Positions 42,997 to 50,901 are shown, counted from the first letter of the stretch. The stretch is DNA of 64,000 nt from Acinetobacter celticus (GCF_001707755.1 NZ_MBDL01000009.1:1-64000); one strand, 5' to 3'. Made by a program: numbers and translations. Notes: generated by a model from the sequence alone, not told the origin.

Positions 42997-44283
42997 ATGA
43001 CAAATCTCCGTACAAGGGATATTGTTGCCTTAGGTTTTATGACCTTTGCCCTCTTCATTGGTGCAGGCAATATCATTTTCCCACCCATTGTGGCTCAACA
43101 AGCTGGTGAACATGTATGGCTTGCGGCTGCAGGTTTTTTAATCACAGCCGTTGGTCTACCTGTTATTACCATTGTTGCTTTATCACGCGTTGAAGGCTCT
43201 ATTCAAATTTTAAGTTCACCCCTTGGTAAATTCGCCAGTATTTTACTGACTGTGGTGTGCTATTTAGCTGTAGGCCCTTTATTCGCAACACCACGTACAG
43301 CAACTGTTTCTTATGAAATTGGTTTCTCTTCATATTTTGGCGACTCATCTAGTAGCTTACTCATTTACAGTATTATCTATTTTTCTTTTGTTACGCTTGT
43401 TTCTCTGTATCCAAATAAAATTTTAGATACTGTTGGTTACTTTTTGTCACCGTTGAAAATTTTAGGTTTGGCCATTTTAGGTCTATCTGCATTTTTCATT
43501 CCTGTTGGAAAAATTCATCCTGCAATTAACAACTATATTGCTAGCCCTGTTTCCGAAGGTATTGTGAATGGTTATTTGACCATGGATACTTTAGGCGCAT
43601 TGGTCTTCGGTATTGTGATTGTAAAAGCCATCACTTCTCGCGGTGTAAGCGATAAAAAATTAGTGACGAAATATGCGGTTATTGCCAGCATTATTTCTGG
43701 TATTGGCTTAACACTGGTTTATCTCAGCTTATTTAAATTAGGCATGGGTAGTCACGAATTCGCTCCAAATGCAACCAATGGTGCAATTATCCTGCATGCC
43801 TATGTGCAACATGCTTTTGGTGATATGGGTGCTTACTTCCTTTCTGCCATGATTTTTATTGCATGTATGGTGACTGCAATTGGCCTAACCTGTGCCTGTG
43901 CAGAGTATTTCTCCACCCTGACAAAAATCCCATATAAAATACTTGTTTTTATTCTGGTTGGTTTTTCCCTCATCATTTCGAACTTAGGTTTAACTAAACT
44001 AATTGCTGTCTCTGTACCTGTACTAAGTGCAATTTACCCACCTGCCATTGTGGTTATTTTACTGAGTTTCTGCATCAAGTTTTGGGATAAACCATCACAT
44101 GTTATTGCACCTGTCACAGCAGTTTCATTTGTTTTTGGTGTTTTTGATGGCGTAAAAGTGGCTGGTTTTGAATTACCTGCGATGTTACAGAGTTTACCTT
44201 TGAGTGAACAAAACTTGGCTTGGCTTATTCCATCTGCACTTGTTTTACTTATTGCAACAGTGATCGACAAAGTTAGAAAATAA
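42997..44283 (+). CDS. brnQ: Branched-chain amino acid carrier BrnQ (LIVCS family)
   Basis: A 428-residue sodium-coupled transporter for leucine, isoleucine and valine. About 12 membrane helices are visible. The N-terminal RDIVALGFMTFALFIGAGNIIFPPIVAQQAG and the GPLFATPRTATVSYEIGFS segment are family hallmarks. It is followed by a long non-coding gap and no terminator could be seen directly after it. Confidence 0.94.
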   Translation: MTNLRTRDIVALGFMTFALFIGAGNIIFPPIVAQQAGEHVWLAAAGFLITAVGLPVITIVALSRVEGSIQILSSPLGKFASILLTVVCYLAVGPLFATPRTATVSYEIGFSSYFGDSSSSLLIYSIIYFSFVTLVSLYPNKILDTVGYFLSPLKILGLAILGLSAFFIPVGKIHPAINNYIASPVSEGIVNGYLTMDTLGALVFGIVIVKAITSRGVSDKKLVTKYAVIASIISGIGLTLVYLSLFKLGMGSHEFAPNATNGAIILHAYVQHAFGDMGAYFLSAMIFIACMVTAIGLTCACAEYFSTLTKIPYKILVFILVGFSLIISNLGLTKLIAVSVPVLSAIYPPAIVVILLSFCIKFWDKPSHVIAPVTAVSFVFGVFDGVKVAGFELPAMLQSLPLSEQNLAWLIPSALVLLIATVIDKVRK

Positions 44284-44310
44284 CCTTCTAATAATGCATT
44301 AAAATCGGAT

Positions 44311-44323
44311 TTTTACCCAAATG
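44311..44323 (+). repeat. TTTTACCCAAATG repeat, copy 1
   Basis: A 13-base direct repeat, identical to copy 2 at 44357-44369 (starts 46 bases apart). A shorter copy (TTTTACCCA) is at 44521-44529. All three lie upstream of the predicted sigma-54 promoter and could be activator binding sites. Confidence 0.6.
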
Positions 44324-44356
44324 AAGATTTTCTATCAATGACTTATAATTGCTCTA

Positions 44357-44369
44357 TTTTACCCAAATG
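44357..44369 (+). repeat. TTTTACCCAAATG repeat, copy 2
   Basis: Identical to copy 1. Its 3' end lies about 215 bases upstream of the predicted -24 element, within the range used by some sigma-54 activators. Confidence 0.6.
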
Positions 44370-44520
44370 TGCTCTTATTGGTCTCACTGTCCAAATAATC
44401 AAACAACAATTTACCTCTAGCCCCACATAACCCAAACAAGAACCGTTACAATAAGTACATCTAGATGCATAAAATTAAAAATAATTAAAATTCATTACCT
44501 TAGTATTAAAAACGCTTACA

Positions 44521-44529
44521 TTTTACCCA
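44521..44529 (+). repeat. TTTTACCCA repeat, copy 3 (partial)
   Basis: Shares the first nine bases with copies 1 and 2. It ends about 56 bases before the predicted -24 element. Confidence 0.4.
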
Positions 44530-44582
44530 TAATTTATCCATACATCCTATATACACTGATCTATTTCGCGTATTAAAAATGC

Positions 44583-44600
44583 TTGGCATGTATTTTGCTT
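44583..44600 (+). promoter_or_regulatory. Predicted sigma-54 (-24/-12) promoter
   Basis: TTGGCATGTATTTTGCTT fits the sigma-54 consensus (TGGCAYR-N4-TTGCW) with GG at 44585-44586 and GC at 44597-44598, exactly 10 bases apart. Transcription would start near 44610. The nearest gene downstream is the small membrane protein at 44835, 225 bases away. Confidence 0.6.
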
Positions 44601-44610
44601 ATCCTATTTT

Positions 44611-44637
44611 GAGATGAAAAATTGTATTTTTAATCTC
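44611..44637 (+). other. Hairpin at the predicted transcript 5' end
   Basis: GAGAT (44611-44615) and AAAAAT (44617-44622) pair with ATTTTT (44626-44631) and ATCTC (44633-44637), with one mismatch and a 3-base loop. The hairpin begins at the predicted sigma-54 transcription start, so the RNA would begin with a stem that could protect its 5' end. Confidence 0.55.
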
Positions 44638-44787
44638 GCTCAAACATACCGTTTCAAAATATGAAGTATTTTTTGTATTTATAATGGTATTATGTATATA
44701 CTATGGTCTAACATAGATATATGACAAAATAATGACACTTGCTCTTGAAATACCTTGAAATAGGCAGTACAACTGTAATTGTCATTC

Positions 44788-44813
44788 TTACTAAAACAAT
44801 TGGGTTTTAGTAA
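44788..44813 (+). promoter_or_regulatory. Hairpin beside the ribosome binding site
   Basis: A perfect 10-bp stem (TTACTAAAAC, 44788-44797, and GTTTTAGTAA, 44804-44813) with a 6-base loop ends 6 bases before the Shine-Dalgarno AAAGGAGG (44820-44827). It may present or modulate the ribosome binding site of the downstream gene. Confidence 0.5.
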
Positions 44814-44834
44814 AAAACGAAAGGAGGGGTGGAG

Positions 44835-45065
44835 ATGTTATCAATACATTTCAATAAGGAATTTTTCATTAACGCTCTCAAAGCCAATAAAAATATGGTG
44901 ACCTTTTTAAGCACCACTATTGCGTTGATGCTTACGTTATTGATTCATGGCTTAATGCAGGGAAACTTAAGACTTGAATACTTTGGCTATGCGTTAATTG
45001 TCTCATTTGCGTTCTTTTTATGGGCTGCAATTGACGAAAAATACCGCAAGCAAGTACCACTCTAA
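44835..45065 (+). CDS. Small two-helix membrane protein, hypothetical
   Basis: The protein (76 residues) has two predicted membrane helices (about residues 21-41 and 48-64) and a basic C-terminus. The perfect AAAGGAGG ends 7 bases before the ATG at 44835; a GTG at 44829 is too close. The unusually strong ribosome binding site and the long, structured leader suggest a regulated gene. I recognise no family. Confidence 0.75.
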   Translation: MLSIHFNKEFFINALKANKNMVTFLSTTIALMLTLLIHGLMQGNLRLEYFGYALIVSFAFFLWAAIDEKYRKQVPL

Positions 45066-45088
45066 TTTATTTGATTAGAGTATGAAAA

Positions 45089-45112
45089 AGGTGGATGACT
45101 TATCATCCACCT
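45089..45112. terminator. Bidirectional terminator between two small membrane-protein genes
   Basis: A perfect 10-bp inverted repeat (AGGTGGATGA, 45089-45098, and TCATCCACCT, 45103-45112) lies between convergent genes. The T-run is on the minus-strand side. Confidence 0.75.
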
Positions 45113-45191
45113 CTGAAAAAGAAAGACTAAAATTCCAAAAAACGATCACTAAAAATTTATTCAAAACTATCTCGTATTACTTTTATTTTTT

Positions 45192-45659
45192 CTATTGACC
45201 ATAAAAACTTTTACTTAGCCCTAGTAATAATATGGCTGTCGCTCCTACCTCACTAATCACCAGCAATAACATGGCAAGAGTCATCAAACCCTTGGGTAAA
45301 GTCATTGTTTCACCCAACTGATGGGGTGTTTTAAACTGATTGGTCGTGTCTTTTAAATAACCATGTAAAATATAACTTAGAATAGAAAATGAGAAAAAAA
45401 CCAAGTTAATAACAATACACAGCCAATTAATCCATTCCTGAAACGCAGAAAAATATGCCAAAACAGCTAAAATAAGCGATGCAGGTGCATACAATAAACT
45501 ACTTCTATGCGCAATATCGACATAATAATGCGCACGAGATTGCGTTGATTGACGAATTTGCCAATATTTCCAAACGCCCGTTAACATTCCTACCCATAAA
45601 AATATTCCACTAAAAAGAATTCCCAATTTGACCGAAGCTGTCAGTTCTATTGCATCCAT
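45192..45659 (-). CDS. Four-helix membrane protein, hypothetical
   Basis: A 155-residue integral membrane protein with four predicted helices (about 10-28, 54-72, 78-96 and 126-148). It contains a YYVDIAHRSSLLYAPASLIL segment. I do not recognise a specific family. It is transcribed alone; no strong ribosome binding site is seen before the ATG. Confidence 0.7.
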   Translation of the reverse strand: MDAIELTASVKLGILFSGIFLWVGMLTGVWKYWQIRQSTQSRAHYYVDIAHRSSLLYAPASLILAVLAYFSAFQEWINWLCIVINLVFFSFSILSYILHGYLKDTTNQFKTPHQLGETMTLPKGLMTLAMLLLVISEVGATAILLLGLSKSFYGQ

Positions 45660-45781
45660 ACGATTTTATATTTCCCTTGTCATTAAAAATTGATCTGACT
45701 TAAAAGTCATAAATCAATCAAGTTTCTATTTGGAACTTGTGTAAAGTACACTTATAGAAGTTAATATTTATAGAGATCACT

Positions 45782-46642
45782 ATGTCTCAATTTGAAGCAT
45801 TTAACATTTGCTGTAAAGATGGTTACATCTTAAGCGCTCGTTTTTATAGTCACTCATCAAACAGCCCTAAAAGTTTGCCTATTTTAATTTGTCCTGCAAC
45901 AGGCATTACCAAGCAATTTTATAATAGCTTTGCAACATGGCTGAGTGAACAAGGATACAACGTTTTAGTGTTCGATTTCCGTGGCATTGGTGACTCATTG
46001 CACGGGCCATTAAGCAAATCGGAAGCCAGTATTGTGCAATGGGGTCAATTAGACATCCCTGCCGCTATAAATGCATTGCTCAATAAAACCCATGCAGCCA
46101 AAGTCCTTCTACTGGGCCACAGTGCTGGCGGACAATTACTTGGTCTTGCACCTAATCATGAAAAAGTGGCTAAAGTTGTGGCTGTTTCAGGGTCAAGTGG
46201 CCATGTAAAAGGTCTAAAAGGCCGTACAAAATTATTGGCCCCACTCATGTTTAAAGCGATATTTCCTATTGCCCGTATGACCATTGGCTATGGCCCGACC
46301 AACGCAATTGGTATGGGGGAAAACTTACCCAAAGATGTTGCACGTCAATGGGCAGAATTTTGTGGAAAACCTGGTTATGTCACGAATGCCATTGGCAAAA
46401 CAGTGCATGAAGATTTTCATCATGACATTAAAACCCCTATTACCGTGGTTTGGTCTAGCGATGATGAAATTGCCACTGAAGTTAATGTCAAAGATTTACT
46501 ACGTTTATATCCAAATACCCAAACCACAATGCTTGAATTAAAACCGAGTGAATTTAATCACAAAGCCATTGGACATATGCTGATGTTTAAAAAGAGCCAT
46601 CAAAATATTTGGCCGCTTATTGAAAAGCAATTAAACCTCTAA
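45782..46642 (+). CDS. Alpha/beta hydrolase (S33-like, serine hydrolase)
   Basis: The protein (286 residues) has an alpha/beta hydrolase fold: CPATGITKQFYNSFATWLSEQGYNVLVFDFRGIGDS, a nucleophile elbow LLGHSAGGQLL, an Asp in SSDDEIATE, and a His near the C-terminus (IGHMLMFK). The N-terminal GYILSARFYSHSSN and overall order resemble putative lysophospholipase or esterase members. No signal peptide is present. The substrate is unknown. Confidence 0.82.
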   Translation: MSQFEAFNICCKDGYILSARFYSHSSNSPKSLPILICPATGITKQFYNSFATWLSEQGYNVLVFDFRGIGDSLHGPLSKSEASIVQWGQLDIPAAINALLNKTHAAKVLLLGHSAGGQLLGLAPNHEKVAKVVAVSGSSGHVKGLKGRTKLLAPLMFKAIFPIARMTIGYGPTNAIGMGENLPKDVARQWAEFCGKPGYVTNAIGKTVHEDFHHDIKTPITVVWSSDDEIATEVNVKDLLRLYPNTQTTMLELKPSEFNHKAIGHMLMFKKSHQNIWPLIEKQLNL

Positions 46643-46926
46643 GCTATTTTTATAGTCAGCCAAACTTGTCATGAACGGGTTTGGTCGATTAACCTTGTAA
46701 TCATAGCTTTATTTAAATAAAACTTTTTTAGATGAAAAATTTAATTGATTAATCAACGCTATATTTTGTGCCCACTTTTTTAATTCAATTGTAGACAGGC
46801 TTTAAATAGATGATAATTGAAAGCAAAATAGCACTTTAATTTTTTATTCTATATTGATGTATTCTAAGTTTGTTCTAAATACTGTCATCATCAACTTAAA
46901 TTTTTAATAGGCTAGATGATGAGTAT

Positions 46927-46975
46927 GCAAATAATACCCTTAAAAAGCACCCTTCTCTTTAAAGGTATTATTTGC
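46927..46975. repeat. Perfect 12-bp inverted repeat (hairpin 1)
   Basis: GCAAATAATACC (46927-46938) and GGTATTATTTGC (46964-46975) are exact reverse complements around a 25-base loop. The loop itself contains CTTAAA and TTTAAAG that can extend the stem. Confidence 0.65.
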
Positions 46976-46976
46976 A

Positions 46977-47010
46977 AAATCAAAACCAATCTCCCAAATG
47001 GTTTTGATTT
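46977..47010. repeat. Perfect 12-bp inverted repeat (hairpin 2)
   Basis: AAATCAAAACCA (46977-46988) and TGGTTTTGATTT (46999-47010) are exact reverse complements around a 10-base loop. The hairpin starts one base after hairpin 1 ends. Confidence 0.65.
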
Positions 47011-47135
47011 GATAGATTCATTCTAATCTTAACAGACTTTAAATATTTCTCTTATTTTTGCCTATTTTGAGGTGTTTTTAATAAATATTTCCGAAATAAC
47101 AGCATTATTCAGAAATTTATCCTTAGGAAAATAAA

Positions 47136-47621
47136 ATGAGTGAAAATATTTACACTTTAGATAAAACTGATCGACGTATTCTTTCCGAACTTAGGCAAGA
47201 TGGACGCTTAACCGTAACCGAACTGGCTGAAAAAATTGGCTTATCGTCATCGCCTTGCTGGACACGTCTAAAACGCCTAGAAAACCTAAACGTCATTGAA
47301 GGCTATACAGCCAATATTAATCCGAAAGCCATTGGAATTAATGAACTGTTCTTTATTGAAATTACTTTAGAACGTCATGATGATGAAATTTTAAATGAAT
47401 TTAGTGATGCCTTAGCAAATATGCCTGAAGTCGTTGAGGCACATTTAGTGACTGGCGATTACGATTATTTAGTGAAAGTTGCCGTAAAAAATTCTGAGCA
47501 TTACGAACGTTTTTTACGTAAAAATCTCTATTCAATGAAAGCGGTCCGCCATACCCGTTCTATTTTTGCCTTACGTCCCTTAAAGCTTGAAAATAAAGTT
47601 GATTTAATGATGATTGAATAA
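47136..47621 (+). CDS. Lrp/AsnC family transcriptional regulator
   Basis: The protein (161 residues) has the Lrp/AsnC layout: an N-terminal helix-turn-helix (TDRRILSELRQDGRLTVTELAEKIGLSSSPCWTRLKRLE) and a C-terminal RAM ligand domain (VVEAHLVTGDYDYLVKV). The start follows TTAGGAAAAT. It sits between a structured non-coding gap and gltS, which is convergent with it. It may respond to an amino acid; a link to gltS or brnQ is possible but only inferred from proximity. Confidence 0.93.
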   Translation: MSENIYTLDKTDRRILSELRQDGRLTVTELAEKIGLSSSPCWTRLKRLENLNVIEGYTANINPKAIGINELFFIEITLERHDDEILNEFSDALANMPEVVEAHLVTGDYDYLVKVAVKNSEHYERFLRKNLYSMKAVRHTRSIFALRPLKLENKVDLMMIE

Positions 47622-47693
47622 TCTATTATTTTTTTAACGTTCAATTCTTTATTTTAAATCGGTAATTTTTTCCAATTTATGTTTTAATACACT

Positions 47694-47767
47694 TAGTATG
47701 AGATGAGCCTCTACAGTATATGAGCTTGACTTATATACGACTAGCCCCTAACCATGGGGCTTTTTAT
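47694..47767 (+). ncRNA. Candidate small RNA, or Lrp-gene 3' UTR
   Basis: Downstream of the Lrp-like gene lies a compact block: a 6-bp stem (GTATAT, 47716-47721, and ATATAC, 47733-47738), then a GC-rich stem (AGCCCC, 47743-47748, and GGGGCT, 47756-47761) and five T. A poor -10-like TAGTAT is at 47694-47699. It looks like a short RNA ending in a terminator, and is reminiscent of small structured Acinetobacter RNAs. It may equally be just the Lrp mRNA 3' end. Confidence 0.35.
47743..47766 (+). terminator. Rho-independent terminator after the Lrp-like gene
   Basis: AGCCCC and GGGGCT form a 6-bp GC-rich stem with a 7-base loop, followed by TTTTTA. Confidence 0.85.
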
Positions 47768-47824
47768 TGCCTATAAATTTCATTTTCAATTGATTTATAT
47801 GACTATTTATAATAAATAGGTCAT

Positions 47825-47854
47825 AAAAAAGCACCGAATGAACAGTGCTTTTTT
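47825..47854 (-). terminator. Terminator after gltS
   Basis: A perfect 10-bp inverted repeat (AAAAAAGCAC, 47825-47834, and GTGCTTTTTT, 47845-47854) lies just past the gltS stop codon. Confidence 0.88.
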
Positions 47855-47881
47855 ATTTTTGTGGCATTTAAACCAAGTAAA

Positions 47882-49105
47882 TTAACCCAAAATACCAATT
47901 GAAAATTGGATTACAAATGCATTCACAATATCGACAAAAAATGCACCAGTCAGTGGAATAATTAAAAAGGCTTTATGTGATGGCCCATAAGTATTGGTTA
48001 CCGCTTGAATATTAGCAATTGCAGTTGGAGTCGCACCTAAATTTACACCACATTGGCCTGCACAAAGCACAGCCGCATCGTAATTTTTCCCCATAATACG
48101 AAACGTCACAAAATACAAATATAACGCTAAGAAAATGGTTTGCACGATTAAAATAATGACCAGTGGCCCTGCTAAATCTGCCAACAACCATAGCTGTAAT
48201 GACATTAAAGCCATAGACAAAAATAATGCCAAAGAGGCATTACCAAAAACATCTATGCAACGGTCAAAGACTTGAACTTTTAAACCATGTTCTAAAATAT
48301 TACGCAGGATTACACCACACATGAGCGCCCAAACAAAAGTTGGAAGCTCAAACCACTGCCCTTTGGCAATTGCCGTCATGAAATAAGCAAAGCTAATGCA
48401 AATTGCAAACATCCCCAGCGTTTTTACAGCATCATCTGCGGTAATTAAACGCGTCTTTTCCGGGTATTCGAACGGTGCTGTTTGTGCTGCAGGTGGCGCT
48501 TCATTGCGACCCGTTTCCGGTAAACTTTCTTCCGCTAGCTTATAGCGTCGTATAAGAAACTTAGCGACTGGCCCGCCCATCATACCGCCAATGACCAATC
48601 CAAATGTCGCACTGGCCATGCCCAATACAACTGCGCCTTGTACGCCATGCTCTTGTTCAAATACAGCGCCCCAAGCACCTGCTGTACCATGTCCACCAGT
48701 TAAGGTTACTGAGCCTGTAATAAGACCAATCAGCGGGTCTAACCCTAAAACTTTAGCAAGACTAACACCGACTACATTTTGTAATAATACAAAAATAATA
48801 ACGCATGCCAAAAAGAGTATAAGTGCTTTTCCACCCTCTTTAAGCTTAATCAAACTCGCACTCAAACCGACGGAGGTAAAAAACATCAACATAAAAACCT
48901 GTTGAATATTTGCGTCGAAGTTAACCGTAATATTAAAACTTTTAAATAAAAAATAGGTAATTACCGCCGCGACTAATCCGCCTGCGACTGGTTCTGGAAT
49001 ATTGTATTTTTTTAAAATACTCACCTTATTGACGACGACATACCCCATCAATAGTACAAAAACTGCTACAACGATTGTCAAAAAGGCATCTAATTGATAA
49101 TTCAT
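47882..49105 (-). CDS. gltS: Sodium/glutamate symporter GltS
   Basis: A 407-residue transporter with about 10-12 membrane helices. The family's twin pore-loop motifs are visible: GSVTLTGGHGTAGAWG in the first half and GQCGVNLGATPTAIANIQA in the second. It imports glutamate with Na+. Its 3' end faces the Lrp-like gene. It may be part of glutamate use in this organism, but no other glutamate gene is adjacent. Confidence 0.95.
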   Translation of the reverse strand: MNYQLDAFLTIVVAVFVLLMGYVVVNKVSILKKYNIPEPVAGGLVAAVITYFLFKSFNITVNFDANIQQVFMLMFFTSVGLSASLIKLKEGGKALILFLACVIIFVLLQNVVGVSLAKVLGLDPLIGLITGSVTLTGGHGTAGAWGAVFEQEHGVQGAVVLGMASATFGLVIGGMMGGPVAKFLIRRYKLAEESLPETGRNEAPPAAQTAPFEYPEKTRLITADDAVKTLGMFAICISFAYFMTAIAKGQWFELPTFVWALMCGVILRNILEHGLKVQVFDRCIDVFGNASLALFLSMALMSLQLWLLADLAGPLVIILIVQTIFLALYLYFVTFRIMGKNYDAAVLCAGQCGVNLGATPTAIANIQAVTNTYGPSHKAFLIIPLTGAFFVDIVNAFVIQFSIGILG

Positions 49106-49393
49106 GAGGTATCCACTGATGCTTACTTAATTAATTTTAAACGGAATCGTAAGTTCTGGACAAGATTTTATTTTTATTCTTAGGCTATCTAGACTTTATT
49201 TGTACAAATACGACTATTTATAAAATACATCTATGTAAATATAGTGAATTAACTAAAACAAACGAAGTATTAAAGATTAAAAATATGGAAGAGGCCGATA
49301 CTTTTTAGTAATACAAAAATACCGATCTTCACATATTATCAGCAATTAAAAAATTAGAGCTTTTCATTAAAATAGATAAATAAGCAACCAATT
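49106..49393 (-). other. AT-rich gap upstream of gltS
   Basis: 288 bases before the gltS start codon, very AT-rich. I could not identify a clear promoter, operator or hairpin. Confidence 0.35.
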
Positions 49394-49609
49394 CTATTCG
49401 ACGTCATACACCCAATTTCTGGCTTGTTTGTCTGTGGTATTTTCACAGACATAGTAAAAATCATCCCATGAATCTGGATGGAAAATTTCAAGTTTTCGAT
49501 AAGTCACTTTTTTTGACTTCTCGATACATTCAAAGCTTTCACCTTGATCTTTCACGGCTGATCCGTTAAGGAATCCACCAATACATAAAAACCGTGCTTG
49601 TTTTGCCAT
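49394..49609 (-). CDS. Short hypothetical protein
   Basis: The protein has 71 residues, no signal peptide and no membrane helix. The sequence is rich in aromatic and charged residues, with SWDDFYYVCENTTDKQARNWVYDV at its C-terminus. The ribosome binding site is weak. It shares the accessory patch with the broken AbiC-like gene and is on the same strand. I do not recognise it. Confidence 0.5.
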   Translation of the reverse strand: MAKQARFLCIGGFLNGSAVKDQGESFECIEKSKKVTYRKLEIFHPDSWDDFYYVCENTTDKQARNWVYDVE

Positions 49610-49708
49610 TTGCTACATCAACTTTTTCAATCACTGAATCATGCGGTGATTAAACGATTTATTAGATGGACTGTAAAGTGAAACAAACGATATCTATAAA
49701 AAAGTATT

Positions 49709-49737
49709 AATCAGACGAAGTGAGTCTTGGTCTGATT
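49709..49737 (-). terminator. Terminator after the AbiC-like pseudogene
   Basis: A perfect 8-bp inverted repeat (AATCAGAC, 49709-49716, and GTCTGATT, 49730-49737) is followed on the minus strand by a T-rich stretch. It lies about 80 bases past the natural stop at 49820. Confidence 0.65.
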
Positions 49738-49819
49738 GATTAAAATCATGCGTAATACCGATGATTTAGTTTTGGAAGTACTAAAAAACACCAAGTTTCA
49801 TCATCTCTGTATTTTAAAT

Positions 49820-50901
49820 TTATTGTAGTTTTTCAATTTTTTGCTCCTGATACTCAAAATAGTTGTCAAATTCAACTGGTAGATCTTTTTGAATTTCCTT
49901 CAAAATTTTTTCTACCCCCCCAACTCAGTCTGATCATCAAAGAAATTTTTAGGAAGATTTTTGATTAACTTATAATCCATAATAAACTTTTTCCAATCAC
50001 TACCAAAAATAGTAAGACTGTTTATAGCTAATAGAGCTTGTTCGTAAGTATTTAATTGGATTCTTAATTTTTTCACATAATATTCATACTTGTCATTCCC
50101 TGAGATTTCAGCTGCATCAATCCATTTTGTAGTATGATAAAGATGTCGATAGTAATGACCTAAACGTGTCTGATGCCCTCCAAAAATTTTATATTTAAAT
50201 TTTTTTTCATTTCTGACCAATTCTCGAAACGCATTATTTGAAAGTAAACCAATAAGCTCATCTACATTAATTTTTTCTGAAAATCATTCATCCAAATAAT
50301 ATTTTAATGTTCTATTAGATCTTTGCCCCGCACCAAAGAAAAAACAATAAAAAGCCATTTCAATTATATAAACACTATCTAATGAAGATTTAAAAAGAGG
50401 TTTATCACTATAAAAATTAATAAATTTTCCTATCTTTGAATCACACTTAACATTATTAATATCGATTTTATATTTAATTTGAAAAATTTCTATAATCAAA
50501 ACCAATTCTCTAAACATCCAAAGAATCGCCTTATTACTTGAAATATAACCGCCATCTAATTTATCAATTTCCATCATTTTTACATTTTCACGATGAATTT
50601 CTAAAAGATGAAAAAAATGATCTTCAAATCGCTGTTGCTGCACTCTTTCAATTTCTTGTTTATATGCCTTATTAGAAAAATATACTGCTAAGGCCGTTAA
50701 AGCAACAATAATCAAAGCTGTCACACCAGAAACAAAACTACCTAAATATCCAATATTTTCAATATACTCACTTTTTTCATCCCATACTTCGAAAGAAAAA
50801 TATTGTAAAAAAATACAAAATAAAAACCATGGGATTCCTATACATAAAAGAATAAATGGCAAATATACAATCTGTCTTAAGTTTTTCTTTTCAAGAAACA
50901 T
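49820..50901 (-). pseudogene. AbiC-like phage abortive infection gene, broken twice
   Basis: Joined across two lesions, the gene would give about 360 residues: two N-terminal membrane helices (about 9-31 and 49-73), a charged coiled region (KQEIERVQQQRFEDHFFHLLEIHRENV), and a C-terminal half with FGGHQTRLGHYYRHLYHTTKWID and ALLAINSLTIFG. This is the pattern of the putative phage abortive infection family (AbiC-like). Lesion 1 is an in-frame TGA at 50284-50286. Lesion 2 is a run of seven G (49915-49921) after which the frame is off by one; a 31-codon tail continues to TAA at 49820-49822. Very AT-rich, suggesting transfer. Confidence 0.75.

Larger units (their letters stand above)
44284..44834 (+). 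other. Long non-coding region with structured control elements
   Basis: This 551-base gap after brnQ holds a predicted sigma-54 promoter, three copies of a TTTTACCCA repeat and two hairpins, each listed separately. No protein gene is evident. It is one of the least explained stretches in the window. Confidence 0.6.
46643..47135 (+). other. Non-coding region with tandem hairpins before the Lrp-like gene
   Basis: A 493-base gap without a plausible gene. It contains two back-to-back perfect inverted repeats, listed separately. No terminator with a T-run follows the hydrolase gene, although CCAAAC...GTTTGG pairs weakly at about 46658-46683. Confidence 0.5.

Noticed and set aside
42864..43088. 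Minus-strand reading frame with a hydrophobic C-terminus overlapping the start of brnQ
   Set aside because: It is antisense to the strongly coding brnQ N-terminus, has no ribosome binding site, and its hydrophobic look comes from AT-rich intergenic sequence.
49820..50901. Programmed readthrough or selenocysteine at the TGA in the AbiC-like gene
   Set aside because: No selenocysteine insertion element or readthrough context is evident, and a second lesion downstream makes simple decay more likely.
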